The notes beneath the pieces are model-generated. The model worked only from the letters and a program-made list of their open reading frames with translations, had not been told where the DNA came from and ran no database searches. From contig JAVBUP010000048.1 in assembly GCA_031555175.1 (NCBI GenBank), positions 1-64,000 on the forward strand: a stretch of 64,000 bases of DNA, read 5' to 3'. The stretch comes from JAVBUP01 sp031555175. GTDB lineage: Bacteria; Bacillota_I; Bacilli_A; Erysipelotrichales; Coprobacillaceae. This document shows positions 20,274 to 28,998 of the stretch, piece after piece (the first letter of the stretch is position 1; each line of letters begins with the position of its first letter). The translations under genes were made by a program, and so were the position numbers.

Positions 20274-21261
20274 AACGTTTCCCCCATTTCTCTAGCATTT
20301 TCGTTTTAAATGAGACACTATCCATATTGCTCATATCCATTAATTTGAAATTATCTGGGTATTGGTCAGCAATAATTTCCCTTCCAGATAGTACTGGAAT
20401 ATAAGCTTGACTTTGTGCTACTTCATAAGCTCTATTGCTTACTATTAGATTCATTACATCCATAACTTCACTTTTTATTTCATGATTCTTTTTTAGCAAA
20501 GCATGTCCATCGAAATAGTATGGACTACCTTCTGTTGGAAAAATAACCTTAACTGGTTTTCCTTCTTTTATTGCATCAAATCCTTCAAAATCCATCCCTA
20601 ATGAAATAGCTACTTCTCCACTGGTAACCATTTGTGTTGGGGCAGAACCAGATTCAGTCATCATTTTTAAGTTACCAATTAATTTGTCATAGTAATTAAA
20701 GGCTTCTTCCTCACCAAAATAATTTAGCAGTCCAACATAGATTGCATATGCAGTTCCAGATGATTTTGGACTAGCCATTGCAATATATCCCTTATAGATA
20801 GGATTCGCTAAATCTGCAAAAGAAGTTGGTTCGGGTAAATTATTATTCTTGAGTTCTTGTGTATTAACAATAATTACTTCTGATATAGCAGCAGATGGAA
20901 TTACCATGCTATCACTATCCTCCATACCAGATGCAAATGTTAAATTAGTATCATATTTCTCTAATAAACCCGCTTCCTTTAAGCCATATAAATGATTAGC
21001 TGGTGTGGCAAGAATAATATCTGCCTCGCAACTTGACCCTTCTGCTAGTACTTTAGCCGCTAATTTTCCACTTGATAGTCGAGTAATGTGCACTTCGACA
21101 TTTGGATATGCATCTTCAATTAATTTTTGATATGCAGGAATACGGTAGTCTTCTAGCGCTGTATATATTCTAACAATAGTTTTAGAACTTAGGTGTCTAG
21201 TTAGCGAGAAGTATCCAGTAATAATAGTCAATACAATTAATATTCTTATTTTTTGTTTCAT
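20266..21261 (-). CDS. ABC importer substrate-binding protein
   Basis: The protein is 331 aa. An N-terminal hydrophobic segment (KIRILIVLTIITGYFSL) lacks a lipobox Cys, so it is probably held by an uncleaved anchor or released, unlike most Gram-positive binding proteins. The mature part fits the FbpA/PhnS-like class: VRIYTALEDYRIPAYQKL at the start, CEADIILATPANHLYGLKEAGLL, then the PKSSGTAYAIYVGLLNYFGEEEA hinge-region segment. The ligand cannot be read from sequence; 2-aminoethylphosphonate is the usual annotation for this set. Confidence 0.85.
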   Translation of the reverse strand: MKQKIRILIVLTIITGYFSLTRHLSSKTIVRIYTALEDYRIPAYQKLIEDAYPNVEVHITRLSSGKLAAKVLAEGSSCEADIILATPANHLYGLKEAGLLEKYDTNLTFASGMEDSDSMVIPSAAISEVIIVNTQELKNNNLPEPTSFADLANPIYKGYIAMASPKSSGTAYAIYVGLLNYFGEEEAFNYYDKLIGNLKMMTESGSAPTQMVTSGEVAISLGMDFEGFDAIKEGKPVKVIFPTEGSPYYFDGHALLKKNHEIKSEVMDVMNLIVSNRAYEVAQSQAYIPVLSGREIIADQYPDNFKLMDMSNMDSVSFKTKMLEKWGKRYE

Positions 21262-22184
21262 TATTCCACCTCTAAATATTTTTCATAACTTTTATCCAAT
21301 GCACATAATTCTTTAACATTATCAATTTCTACTATTTGATCATGGCCAACCTCTTGAATGCCAACATCAATTTTATTTAAAATGCTATCAACTATTTCAT
21401 CCCAATACAAGTCTTCATGGCCAGGCTTACTAAATGCTTCAATTGTAGCTTCCTTTATTGCCTGAGCATCTTCCTTCTTCCAGAACGATATTCCCGCCAT
21501 GGTGAATAGATCATTACCCCCTACGACAATTTTCTTCATCCTATTATTTTTTAAAATAAAGCCCCATTCTCCAGTTGCACCTTCAATGTATTTACTCATA
21601 TAACTAGATTTATAGTTATATTTATTAAATATTTTTGGGTCACTTACCACTAAATCGGCTTCACAAATATAACAGTTTCCAGTTCCAAGCAAATCTCTAG
21701 CGGCATAAATAGAAGAGCTATTATTCTTTACCACATAATCTTTGTTAACTATTAGTTCAATATCCCCATACTTTTCCTGTAAATACTTGAATTGCTCTTT
21801 CTTATAACCAACAACTATATAAATCTTTTTAACACCAATACTTCGCAGACCATCAATTACAGTTTCGATCATTGGCTTACCATTTACTGCCACAACTGGC
21901 TTTGGTGTTTCCAGAGTAATTGGCAATAATCTAGATCCAAACCCAGCAGCCATTAATATCGCAAAATCTACTTTGTGTTCTTCTAATACAAGATATCCTT
22001 TTCCACTAATTTGATACTCTTTATCTCCTGACTCAAGAATTAGTCCCTCATTGATTAAATGATTTAAGGAACTATTTACAAATCCCAATGAGACATCTGC
22101 CTCTTTTGATATATCTCTTTGTGTCATTTTCTTATTTTGATTTAATTCTACCGCTCTTAATACGTTAAATTCATTTGATGTCAT
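21261..22184 (-). CDS. winged-helix / LicC-like nucleotidyltransferase fusion
   Basis: The protein is 307 aa. Residues 1-68 form a winged helix-turn-helix (MTQRDISKEADVSLGFVNSS). Residues 73-305 are a sugar-phosphate/phosphocholine nucleotidyltransferase: LMAAGFGSRLLPITLETPKP is the nucleotide-binding loop and CYICEADLVVSDP the metal-binding site, close to LicC and to phosphonate cytidylyltransferases. It is the first gene of the importer operon and shares bases with the next start. The DNA-binding part may control its own promoter, where inverted repeats lie. The product, perhaps CDP-choline or CDP-aminoethylphosphonate, is inferred. Confidence 0.85.
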   Translation of the reverse strand: MTSNEFNVLRAVELNQNKKMTQRDISKEADVSLGFVNSSLNHLINEGLILESGDKEYQISGKGYLVLEEHKVDFAILMAAGFGSRLLPITLETPKPVVAVNGKPMIETVIDGLRSIGVKKIYIVVGYKKEQFKYLQEKYGDIELIVNKDYVVKNNSSSIYAARDLLGTGNCYICEADLVVSDPKIFNKYNYKSSYMSKYIEGATGEWGFILKNNRMKKIVVGGNDLFTMAGISFWKKEDAQAIKEATIEAFSKPGHEDLYWDEIVDSILNKIDVGIQEVGHDQIVEIDNVKELCALDKSYEKYLEVE

Positions 22185-22197
22185 AAACTTGCCCCTC

Positions 22198-22277
22198 TTT
22201 GTTCAATTTCGTAAATTATTATACATCTTTTGAACTGTTTGTTCAATATTTTTTATTATGAATTGAAATTGAACAAA
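22198..22277 (-). promoter_or_regulatory. promoter and operator of the nucleotidyltransferase/importer operon
   Basis: On the minus strand TTGAAC (22241-22246), a 17-bp spacer and TATAAT (22218-22223). TGAAC-TGTTT-GTTCA (22231-22245) is an inverted repeat over the -35 and spacer. TTTGTTCAATTTC (22198-22210) and its exact reverse complement GAAATTGAACAAA (22265-22277) flank the promoter. All share the core TTGAAC/GTTCAA. The fused winged-helix protein is the likely binder. Confidence 0.75.
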
Positions 22278-22334
22278 AAAAAGAGTGATATAAATCACTC
22301 ATAATACTATATATTAGACTAAATATTATATTAG

Positions 22335-22952
22335 CTAATCAATTAACAGTATATCTAGTGGGCTATTAAAAATATAATCAGCGTCACTAATATCAACAAT
22401 ACTACCCCATTTCGCAAACCCAAAATCCATGCCTGCTGCCCTAGCGCACTGATAATCCGATAGTGCGTCGCCTATATAGATTATCTTTTGTGGATCAATA
22501 CCAAGCTTATCAGCAATTAATAATAATGGCTCAGGATGAGGCTTATGATTTATTGTATCTTCTGTTAATACGCATTCTTTCATATATATATCAAGTCCTT
22601 TTGGCACAAAATCTATTTCATATTGCGCCTTTGTTTTTGAACTAACTATACCTTGAATAATACCCCTACTATTTATCTCCTCAATAACCCTATCGAAGCC
22701 ATCATACAAGCTAGCCCCCTCCTCAAATTCATTAACGTATTGAACCCACTTTGCATAGTTTGCTTCAATGTTATCAAAACCCAATCTTTCTAATGTTACT
22801 TTTCCAGGAAGAGCTAAAATAAATAATAAATCATTATAGCTATATTCTTTATTCTGTACTTCTTTGCATAATTTAATTAAGGGTATTATATTCATTCTCG
22901 CTGTGTTTAATATTGTCCCATCAATATCGTAAATAATTGCTTCATATTTCAT
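22335..22952 (-). CDS. HAD-family hydrolase, phosphoglycolate phosphatase-like
   Basis: The protein is 205 aa. The four HAD motifs are visible: DIDGTILNT (nucleophile and acid Asp), VSSKT, KPHPEP with Lys, and GDALSD. A helical cap sits between motif I and II (about 15-85), placing it with PGP/beta-phosphoglucomutase-like phosphatases. AAAAGGAGC precedes the ATG. The substrate is unknown. Directly upstream lies a remnant of another reading frame. Confidence 0.88.
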   Translation of the reverse strand: MKYEAIIYDIDGTILNTARMNIIPLIKLCKEVQNKEYSYNDLLFILALPGKVTLERLGFDNIEANYAKWVQYVNEFEEGASLYDGFDRVIEEINSRGIIQGIVSSKTKAQYEIDFVPKGLDIYMKECVLTEDTINHKPHPEPLLLIADKLGIDPQKIIYIGDALSDYQCARAAGMDFGFAKWGSIVDISDADYIFNSPLDILLID

Positions 22953-22966
22953 GTTTTATGCTCCTT

Positions 22967-23066
22967 TTATAAATCAATTTCCATAGCTGCTTTTTGCTCT
23001 TCTAATCCTAGATGCTCATAGAACTCAAAAGCATTTTTTATTGCTTTAATTCTATTATATAATAAT
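22967..23066 (-). pseudogene. 3' remnant of an unidentified gene
   Basis: A minus-strand frame without a start codon runs about 30 codons and ends in LEEQKAAMEIDL and a stop just before the HAD gene ribosome site. The amphipathic, codon-like content suggests the tail of a deleted gene. I do not recognise the family. Confidence 0.3.
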
Positions 23067-23100
23067 TACTAGAGCAAGTATTTAAAACATATAATAATAC

Positions 23101-23120
23101 TATGTTATAATTATAACATA
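23101..23120 (+). promoter_or_regulatory. 20-bp palindrome over the cysK promoter
   Basis: TATGTTATAA followed by TTATAACATA is a perfect palindrome and contains the -10-like TATAAT (23106-23111), 12 bases before the ribosome site. It is a candidate operator for a cysteine-responsive repressor; AT-richness makes a chance palindrome possible. Confidence 0.4.
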
Positions 23121-23136
23121 AATAGGAGGAAATATT

Positions 23137-24063
23137 ATGGCGCTTGTAAAATCAGCAGTTGATTTAATTGGTAATACCCCACTAGTTCAACTAATAAACT
23201 ATAAGGAAAAACAAAACCTTAAGGCAAATATTTACGCTAAAGTTGAGTTTTTTAATCCAGGTGGTAGTATTAAAGATAGAATTGCGCATGCAATGTTAGA
23301 AGAAGCACTTAGTTCAAAGAAAATAAGTAGAAGCACAACCATTATCGAAGCAACCTCAGGTAATACTGGCATTGGGTTAGCATTGATATGTGCATGTTAT
23401 GATATGAAATTAATTTTGACTATGCCTGAAACCATGAGTATAGAAAGAAGAAAACTACTTTCTGCTTATGGAGCCAAAATTATACTGACAGAAGGAAAAT
23501 TAGGTATGACTGGAGCTATCACTAAAGCAAATGAGTTGAAAGCTGAACTTGGTGATGCTTTTATTCCTAGTCAATTTGATAATCCAAACAATCCTCAACG
23601 ACATTATCAAACGACAGCTAAAGAGTTATGGAATGATTTGGATGGAAATATTGATATACTTGTTGCTGGTGTTGGAACTGGTGGCACTATTACAGGGATC
23701 GGAACTTTCCTAAAAGAAAAAAATCCTCATATCAAAGTTATTGCAGTTGAACCATATGATTCGCAAGTCTTAACTAAGGGAACAGCTGGCCCTCATGGAA
23801 TACAAGGAATCGGAGCTGGTTTTGTTCCAAGTATTCTTAATACTTCAATAATTGATGAGATTATGGTGGTTAAAACAGAAGAAGCTTATCAAGAAAGTAG
23901 ATTATTAGCTAAACAAGAAGGGCTTCTTGTTGGCATTTCATCAGGAGCTGCTTTAGCAGCAGCAAAACAGTTATCACAAAGGCTAGAGAATAGTGATAAA
24001 AATATTGTTGTTATTCTACCAGATACTGGGGAAAGATATTTATCAACGCAATTGTTTGAATAA
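23137..24063 (+). CDS. cysK: cysteine synthase A (O-acetylserine sulfhydrylase)
   Basis: The protein is 308 aa. This PLP enzyme makes cysteine from O-acetylserine and sulfide. NPGGSIKDRIAHAM has the PLP lysine, ATSGNTGIGLAL the substrate loop, VGTGGTITGIG the phosphate-binding loop and GISSGAALAAA the substrate/PLP ring contact. AGGAGG stands before the ATG. It stands alone with a terminator behind. No serine acetyltransferase (cysE) is next to it. Confidence 0.95.
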   Translation: MALVKSAVDLIGNTPLVQLINYKEKQNLKANIYAKVEFFNPGGSIKDRIAHAMLEEALSSKKISRSTTIIEATSGNTGIGLALICACYDMKLILTMPETMSIERRKLLSAYGAKIILTEGKLGMTGAITKANELKAELGDAFIPSQFDNPNNPQRHYQTTAKELWNDLDGNIDILVAGVGTGGTITGIGTFLKEKNPHIKVIAVEPYDSQVLTKGTAGPHGIQGIGAGFVPSILNTSIIDEIMVVKTEEAYQESRLLAKQEGLLVGISSGAALAAAKQLSQRLENSDKNIVVILPDTGERYLSTQLFE

Positions 24064-24064
24064 G

Positions 24065-24094
24065 AAAAACGCAGAAATTCAATTCTGCGTTTTT
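24065..24094. terminator. bidirectional terminator between cysK and the kinase gene
   Basis: AAAAACGCAGAA pairs with TTCTGCGTTTTT around a short loop. Confidence 0.8.
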
Positions 24095-25082
24095 ATCTAA
24101 TTAGATCCTTATTACTCCCATTCATTAATAATTGGATATCAATATCTGAGTTTGCTGGAATATCACCATATGTTGTATGCGCTAATACACCACTACATGT
24201 AGCATATTCTACTATATATTCATCACTTTTATTTTCTAATATACCAAATATAATACCCGAAGAAAATCCATCTCCTGCACCAATACGATCCATTACATAG
24301 AGCGGATATTCTTTACTTTTAGAAACTATTCCCTTATTAACTAGTATACCAGAATAATAAGATTTATCATCTTTGGTGATACGTGATGTGCAAGCAATTG
24401 CTTGAATATCATATTTAATAGCCATTTTTTTAAGAACATCTTCTATTATTTCGCCTTCTATTCCTAATATATAATTACCATCTTGTAATCCAGCAAAGAC
24501 AATATCGCAGTATGGCAAAATGCGTTCATACTGTTTTTTAGATTCCTCATAAGAGTATCCCTTCCATAAACTTGGACGATAATTAAAATCAAAACATACT
24601 TTAATATCCCTCTCATGAGCTTCTTTTGCTAATTTAATGGCTGCTTCACGTACACTTTCACTTAAGGCCATCACAATTCCACAAATATGTATAGCATCGA
24701 CATCTTTTAATATTTCATCAAAATTGTAGTCAGATGCGCTACTTAAACAAAATGAACTCCCTAAACGATTCATATAAGTTACCACAGATGGGCGTTGCCC
24801 AAAACCTGTTTCTAAGAAATAAATCCCAATTGAATCATTTTTGTAATTAATAAAATTATCACATACTCCAACTTTACGAATTTGAGCAGCAGCAGCTAAT
24901 CCAATATTATTATTAGGTAATGTTGTAATCATTTCCGTATTATAGCCCCACTTTGTTAGTTGAGCTAATATGTTTAATCCTGTTCCACAATATAGTGATT
25001 GTAATTCATCAGACTGATTAAGTAGTTTATTTTCTGGAACCATTAATCGAAGCATAATTTCTCCAAACGCAACTACTTTCAT
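24093..25082 (-). CDS. PfkB-family sugar kinase, KDG kinase-like
   Basis: The protein is 329 aa. It is a ribokinase/PfkB fold kinase: FGEIMLRLMVP at the start and DRIGAGDGFSSG near the end with the catalytic Asp. The N-terminal FGEIMLRL and the long form match 2-keto-3-deoxygluconate kinases. It is the last gene of a four-gene operon; its ATG overlaps the aldolase stop codon (TAATG). It probably phosphorylates the keto-deoxy sugar acid before aldol cleavage. Confidence 0.85.
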   Translation of the reverse strand: MKVVAFGEIMLRLMVPENKLLNQSDELQSLYCGTGLNILAQLTKWGYNTEMITTLPNNNIGLAAAAQIRKVGVCDNFINYKNDSIGIYFLETGFGQRPSVVTYMNRLGSSFCLSSASDYNFDEILKDVDAIHICGIVMALSESVREAAIKLAKEAHERDIKVCFDFNYRPSLWKGYSYEESKKQYERILPYCDIVFAGLQDGNYILGIEGEIIEDVLKKMAIKYDIQAIACTSRITKDDKSYYSGILVNKGIVSKSKEYPLYVMDRIGAGDGFSSGIIFGILENKSDEYIVEYATCSGVLAHTTYGDIPANSDIDIQLLMNGSNKDLIR

Positions 25083-25822
25083 TAATCAACTAATTCTTTC
25101 ATAATTTTTAATAGTGTTTTAATATCTTCGATTTTTGTGTCTCCAGTCTCTTTATCTACAATAGAAGTATAAACATGAGGTATCACCTTTTTTACTCCTG
25201 CATCAAGTGCTATCTTAACAATTTCTTTAAAATTATCTAAATCAATACCACCTGTAGGTTCTAGGGCAAAATCATGAGCTGCACAAGCTAAAGCTACCGC
25301 CTTATATTCATCTCTAGTTTTTAATCCTCCCATAGGAAAGTACTTAATTGATGATCCACCCATGTCCTTCATCATCTCTATAGCAGTTTCAATGGAAACT
25401 ATTGCCGGTTCTGATTTACTACTATTTGGTCCAGTTGAAATATTTACATATCCGACTTTACCACACGGAGATACTAGACCATTGATAAATGTATCTTGTT
25501 GTCCAAGTTCACCACGTGTATTACCTACATATGGAAATACTTGATTGATATGTTGCGGGTGAATTTGCTTTGAAATTTCTGAAACCATATAACACTGATT
25601 TGGATCTCCTGCACCAAGCCCAACTGAAACAGCATTATTAATTGCAGTTTGATATTTTCGCATATCTTCTATCGCTGTTTTTACATCTGGATAATTCTTT
25701 GATAATAGTCCTACTACTACATAACCTTCTGCTGCCTCATAAATTTCAGTTGCATTCTTTAATGAATTTCCCAAAACATTTAAACAAACTTTACCTTTAT
25801 AAAAATTAGGTGTTCTTTCCAT
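25082..25822 (-). CDS. KDPG-type aldolase, DgaF family
   Basis: The protein is 246 aa and has the hallmarks of the DgaF/'KDGP aldolase' family: KVCLNVLGNS, AVSVGLGAGDPNQ, VFPYVGNTRGEL, SSIKYFPMGGLK and ALEPTGGIDLDNF. In Salmonella DgaF cleaves 2-keto-3-deoxy-6-phosphogluconate to pyruvate and glyceraldehyde 3-phosphate. SIKYFPMGG likely holds the Schiff-base Lys. It overlaps the ammonia-lyase gene by 17 bp. Confidence 0.85.
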   Translation of the reverse strand: MERTPNFYKGKVCLNVLGNSLKNATEIYEAAEGYVVVGLLSKNYPDVKTAIEDMRKYQTAINNAVSVGLGAGDPNQCYMVSEISKQIHPQHINQVFPYVGNTRGELGQQDTFINGLVSPCGKVGYVNISTGPNSSKSEPAIVSIETAIEMMKDMGGSSIKYFPMGGLKTRDEYKAVALACAAHDFALEPTGGIDLDNFKEIVKIALDAGVKKVIPHVYTSIVDKETGDTKIEDIKTLLKIMKELVD

Positions 25823-26924
25823 ATTTTCCTCCTGATAATAGAGCCTTAACTCTTTGATAAATAATTACTAACTCATCATTTTCTACACTTCTGACATCAA
25901 GTTCTATCTTTCCAATATTAGCTAAATAATCACGTGTATAAATCGCTATCTCGCCTTCTTTCAAATCATTAACTAATTCTTTGACATTTATGCCTTTAGC
26001 AAAGCATAACTCACAGCGATATATTTCTCTACCAGCGCTATCTTGCACCATTTTAGCGATTACTTTATCCTCATTACTAAATAAATCAATTAATTTATTT
26101 ACTTTATATTTCATTACCTCTATTTGTCCGACTTGCTTTGATTCATATAATTCAATAGCTTTCGTTAAGCCAAGAATACCTTCTTTACCAATTTTCATGG
26201 CACGCCCAATTCCTTGGTTTTGGAGTTTAAGATTATCAATATACTTCTTTTTACCAATAACTAATCCTGAAGTTGGTCCTTCAATAGCTTTAGCTCCACT
26301 ATATATTACTATATCTCCACCCAGATCATAATATTTTAATAAATCTTCCTCAGCAGCTGCATCAATGATTAGTGCCAAACCATATTTTCGTGCTATTTTT
26401 ACATACTCAATGATTGAAGCCATACTCTTTTGCACACAATGGTGTGACTTAATATAGATTAACCCAACTGTTTGATCAGTAATCATCGCCTCTATCTGCT
26501 CTGGCTTACACTCATTACTATAGCCTGCCTCTACAACTTTTCCTCCACCAAGTTCAATCATTACTTCAACTGGCACACCATAATTAACATTATGACCTTT
26601 CGCAATAATAATCTCTCTTTTCATACTATCCTTATTGCGATGAAGAGTTAAAATATCATGAAGTCTGTCTTCACATACTAAGCTTGCCACGGCCTGGGCA
26701 ATACCGGCAGAAGCACTTCCAACACAATATGCTGCTTCAACATTCAACAATTTCGCAATATATACTCCAGTTTGATCCAATAGATCCTTCATTACAAAGA
26801 AATTAGTAGATCCCTCTATAATCGCTTCACATACCTCACTATCTGTTTTTGACACGCCAAGGATTGTCATTTTCCCACTAGCATTAATAACAGGTTTTAA
26901 CGAATACTTTTCATATACATTCAT
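25806..26924 (-). CDS. PLP-dependent ammonia lyase, DgaE/SelA-like
   Basis: The protein is 372 aa of the SelA-like aminotransferase-fold group, DgaE subfamily. VIYSGAKAIEGPTSGLVIG carries the PLP Lys, and ALIIDAAAEEDL the Asp that contacts the PLP ring. In Salmonella DgaE removes ammonia from D-glucosaminate 6-phosphate. N-terminal LKPVINASGKMTILG is the typical family opening. The genes for aldolase and kinase follow in the same operon. No sugar PTS is encoded here, so the substrate may be non-phosphorylated. Confidence 0.85.
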   Translation of the reverse strand: MNVYEKYSLKPVINASGKMTILGVSKTDSEVCEAIIEGSTNFFVMKDLLDQTGVYIAKLLNVEAAYCVGSASAGIAQAVASLVCEDRLHDILTLHRNKDSMKREIIIAKGHNVNYGVPVEVMIELGGGKVVEAGYSNECKPEQIEAMITDQTVGLIYIKSHHCVQKSMASIIEYVKIARKYGLALIIDAAAEEDLLKYYDLGGDIVIYSGAKAIEGPTSGLVIGKKKYIDNLKLQNQGIGRAMKIGKEGILGLTKAIELYESKQVGQIEVMKYKVNKLIDLFSNEDKVIAKMVQDSAGREIYRCELCFAKGINVKELVNDLKEGEIAIYTRDYLANIGKIELDVRSVENDELVIIYQRVKALLSGGKYGKNT

Positions 26925-26934
26925 ATTACCCCTC

Positions 26935-28047
26935 CTATATTTTAATAAACTTACCGCTAATAACTACAGCATAAGGAGTTATTTGCCTATCTGTTTTCAT
27001 TTTTTGTTTCTTCGAATCATAATATTCAACAATCTTATCTTCTATTTTAAAAAACGTAACATCAGCATTATAACCTACACAAAGTTTGCCTAAAAATTCA
27101 TCCACACCAAGTATTGTCGCAGGATTTATAGTTACGCAATCTATAATACGTTCTAAAGAATAACCAATAGCTAGCATCTTATTCATAGTTACTGCTAGAC
27201 TATATACAGGACCATTAACACGGTTATCATGATATATATCAGTGCTTATTGTATCCACATAAATGCCCTGTTGCATGCAGTCATATGCAACTGTCCAATC
27301 AAAGCTTTCTCTACCATGGCCTAAATCTAACTTCATTCCTCTATTTACTGCTGCAATGAACTCCTTTTTAACTTTTCTATTGTCATCTAGAATACTATTA
27401 GCTTTACCATGGAAGCAGTGCGTTAAAATAGTTTTTCCACCTAATAATGATAGTAACTCTTCAATTGTCGGAGGGTTACTCCCACAGTGAACCATCAACG
27501 GCAAATTTGTTTTTCTTTGAATCTCTAATGCCTTTACTAAGGGCTTAATGCCATTATCACCAATAACACTGGCACTCATTCTGACCTTTAATCCCTTTAT
27601 CGCACCAATATTATTATTAATTGCCGCTAATATATGTTCTTCATTTATATTATCCATATTTGACAACTCATTTTGTCGGTGAATTCCTTCATCAGAAATA
27701 TTTAAAAAGGTGTAAATATTTGTAATCTTATCCTTATTTTCACTGAAGAAACTATCAATATTTAAACTTCCACAACTACCTGCATCAACAACTGTCGTTA
27801 CCCCGGATTTTACGCCAATCTCTAAGGCATCATCATAGTATAAGTCCCATTTTGGATAACAATGTACATGCATATCAATCCAACCAGGACTAACGTAATA
27901 CTCATTATGCAAATCAATACATTCCACATCCATATCATTACTTATGTTCTTGCTTATCCTAGTTATTTTATTATTACTAATCAATATATCAGTGGACTCA
28001 TTATTTGATACTAATAAGGCATTTTTTATTAATAAACTTCCTATCAT
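26935..28047 (-). CDS. amidohydrolase/deacetylase-family metallohydrolase
   Basis: The protein is 370 aa. It is an amidohydrolase-superfamily enzyme related to dihydroorotase-like deacetylases: WIDMHVHCYPKWD supplies two His ligands, GAIKGLKVRMS a probable carboxylated Lys, LMVHCG and LTHCFHGKAN further His, and STDIYHDN the catalytic Asp. GGTGGAG before ATG 28047 decides the start over an upstream in-frame ATG. As first gene of the operon with the ammonia lyase, it may remove an N-acyl group from an amino sugar acid (inference). Confidence 0.85.
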   Translation of the reverse strand: MIGSLLIKNALLVSNNESTDILISNNKITRISKNISNDMDVECIDLHNEYYVSPGWIDMHVHCYPKWDLYYDDALEIGVKSGVTTVVDAGSCGSLNIDSFFSENKDKITNIYTFLNISDEGIHRQNELSNMDNINEEHILAAINNNIGAIKGLKVRMSASVIGDNGIKPLVKALEIQRKTNLPLMVHCGSNPPTIEELLSLLGGKTILTHCFHGKANSILDDNRKVKKEFIAAVNRGMKLDLGHGRESFDWTVAYDCMQQGIYVDTISTDIYHDNRVNGPVYSLAVTMNKMLAIGYSLERIIDCVTINPATILGVDEFLGKLCVGYNADVTFFKIEDKIVEYYDSKKQKMKTDRQITPYAVVISGKFIKI

Positions 28048-28117
28048 AATACTCCACCTTCCCATTATCTAAAGTATACCAACTCACCATATAAATTGCA
28101 ATTAGTGTTCATAATTA

Positions 28118-28142
28118 GAAAAACTCTAGTTTAACTAGAGTT
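28118..28142 (-). terminator. terminator of the cotJ operon
   Basis: AACTCTAGTT pairs with ACTAGAGTT, and the minus strand continues TTTCTAATT. It lies 36 bp after the cotJC stop codon and before the amidohydrolase gene. Confidence 0.65.
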
Positions 28143-28177
28143 GCAAATATAAATTATATCTTATCTTCAAATAATAA

Positions 28178-28332
28178 TTAATATCCTTTCGCCTTATATT
28201 CATCATATAGTTCTTTAAATCGATTGAAGTGTATAACTTCACGTTGCCTTAAAAAAGAAAGCGGGGCAAGTAATTCTTGATTATCTGTCAGTGTCATTAA
28301 GTGCTCATAAGTAGCTCTTGCTTTTTGTTCTG
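28178..28332 (-). pseudogene. cotJC: cotJC, 3' part, separated by the inserted element
   Basis: From the junction the minus strand encodes EQKARATYEHLMTLTDNQEL, continues LAPLSFLRQREVIHFNRFKE and ends at TAA 28178. This is the C-terminal third of CotJC, a spore-coat protein of the manganese catalase family. It carries two family metal ligands: the Glu at the junction codon and the His in REVIHF. It has no start codon of its own and is 6.0 kb from the 5' part. Joined at the core, the frame is continuous and no stop or frameshift has built up, which argues that selection still keeps it. Confidence 0.9.
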
Positions 28333-28345
28333 GTGCAATCATACA
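28317..28345. other. attachment site, cotJC 3' side of the element
   Basis: Minus strand reads TATGATTGCAC-CAGA-ACAAAAAGC. The part after CAGA is cotJC; the part before is element and its arm TATGATTGCA is the exact reverse complement of the arm at the other end. The shared core CAGA is at 28329-28332. Confidence 0.85.
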
Positions 28346-28356
28346 TATACGACATT

Positions 28357-28998
28357 TTATTCTTTAGTATACTTTTCGATTAATCTATCTTTTTTCTTTT
28401 TTCTGAAACTATTAGTATTTGCAAACACAATAACATCATCTTTTTTAGAACTAAAGCAATGCATAAGATATACATAACAAAATAGTATTGAACAAGCCAG
28501 CATCAATTTTGATAGATATTTGCTTATATCATTAAATTTTGTGCTGCCTTCCCCTTCTAAAACTAATCCTAAACTAACCAATTGCAGAAGCATATAGTTC
28601 ATAAAATTTCTTACAATTTGAACGAAACAAGATATCACTGAAATATACTCTAATTCATCTATTGTTTTCATTTTTAAATCAGTATCATTACAATTTATTT
28701 TACGATGAAACATTCTGTTTTTTTCGCTTATTTTCTCAGATATAGGATATATGCAAACAAATACATATACAAACATTAACACATACATCAAAAACAAGGT
28801 TTTATTTAACGTTTCCAAAACTTTGCCAGTACTAGCAATCAGGTCTTTAACTAAAAAATATTCTACAATTACACCCACAACAAGAAATACTAATATTACT
28901 GATGAAATCATTGTAGTTCGAAAATCTGTTGTAAAACTTTTTTTAAAATTCTCAAATTTTTCTTTTCTTAATAATTTGTATTTTTCTAAAAATTCCAT
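28357..28998 (-). CDS. hypothetical four-helix membrane protein of the element
   Basis: The protein is 213 aa. Hydrophobic segments lie at about 30-52, 66-87, 118-146 and 164-182, with basic ends (NSFRKKKKDRL) suggesting cytoplasmic tails. It overlaps the recombinase stop by 13 bp, so it is co-translated with it. It ends only 24 bp from the element boundary. I do not recognise the family; superinfection immunity or a holin-like role are guesses without support. Confidence 0.7.
   Translation of the reverse strand: MEFLEKYKLLRKEKFENFKKSFTTDFRTTMISSVILVFLVVGVIVEYFLVKDLIASTGKVLETLNKTLFLMYVLMFVYVFVCIYPISEKISEKNRMFHRKINCNDTDLKMKTIDELEYISVISCFVQIVRNFMNYMLLQLVSLGLVLEGEGSTKFNDISKYLSKLMLACSILFCYVYLMHCFSSKKDDVIVFANTNSFRKKKKDRLIEKYTKE

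Noticed and set aside
17926..21261. Ferric iron importer (FbpABC)
   Set aside because: Possible by fold, but the nucleotidyltransferase at the head of the operon fits a headgroup or phosphonate substrate better; kept as an alternative, not as the call.
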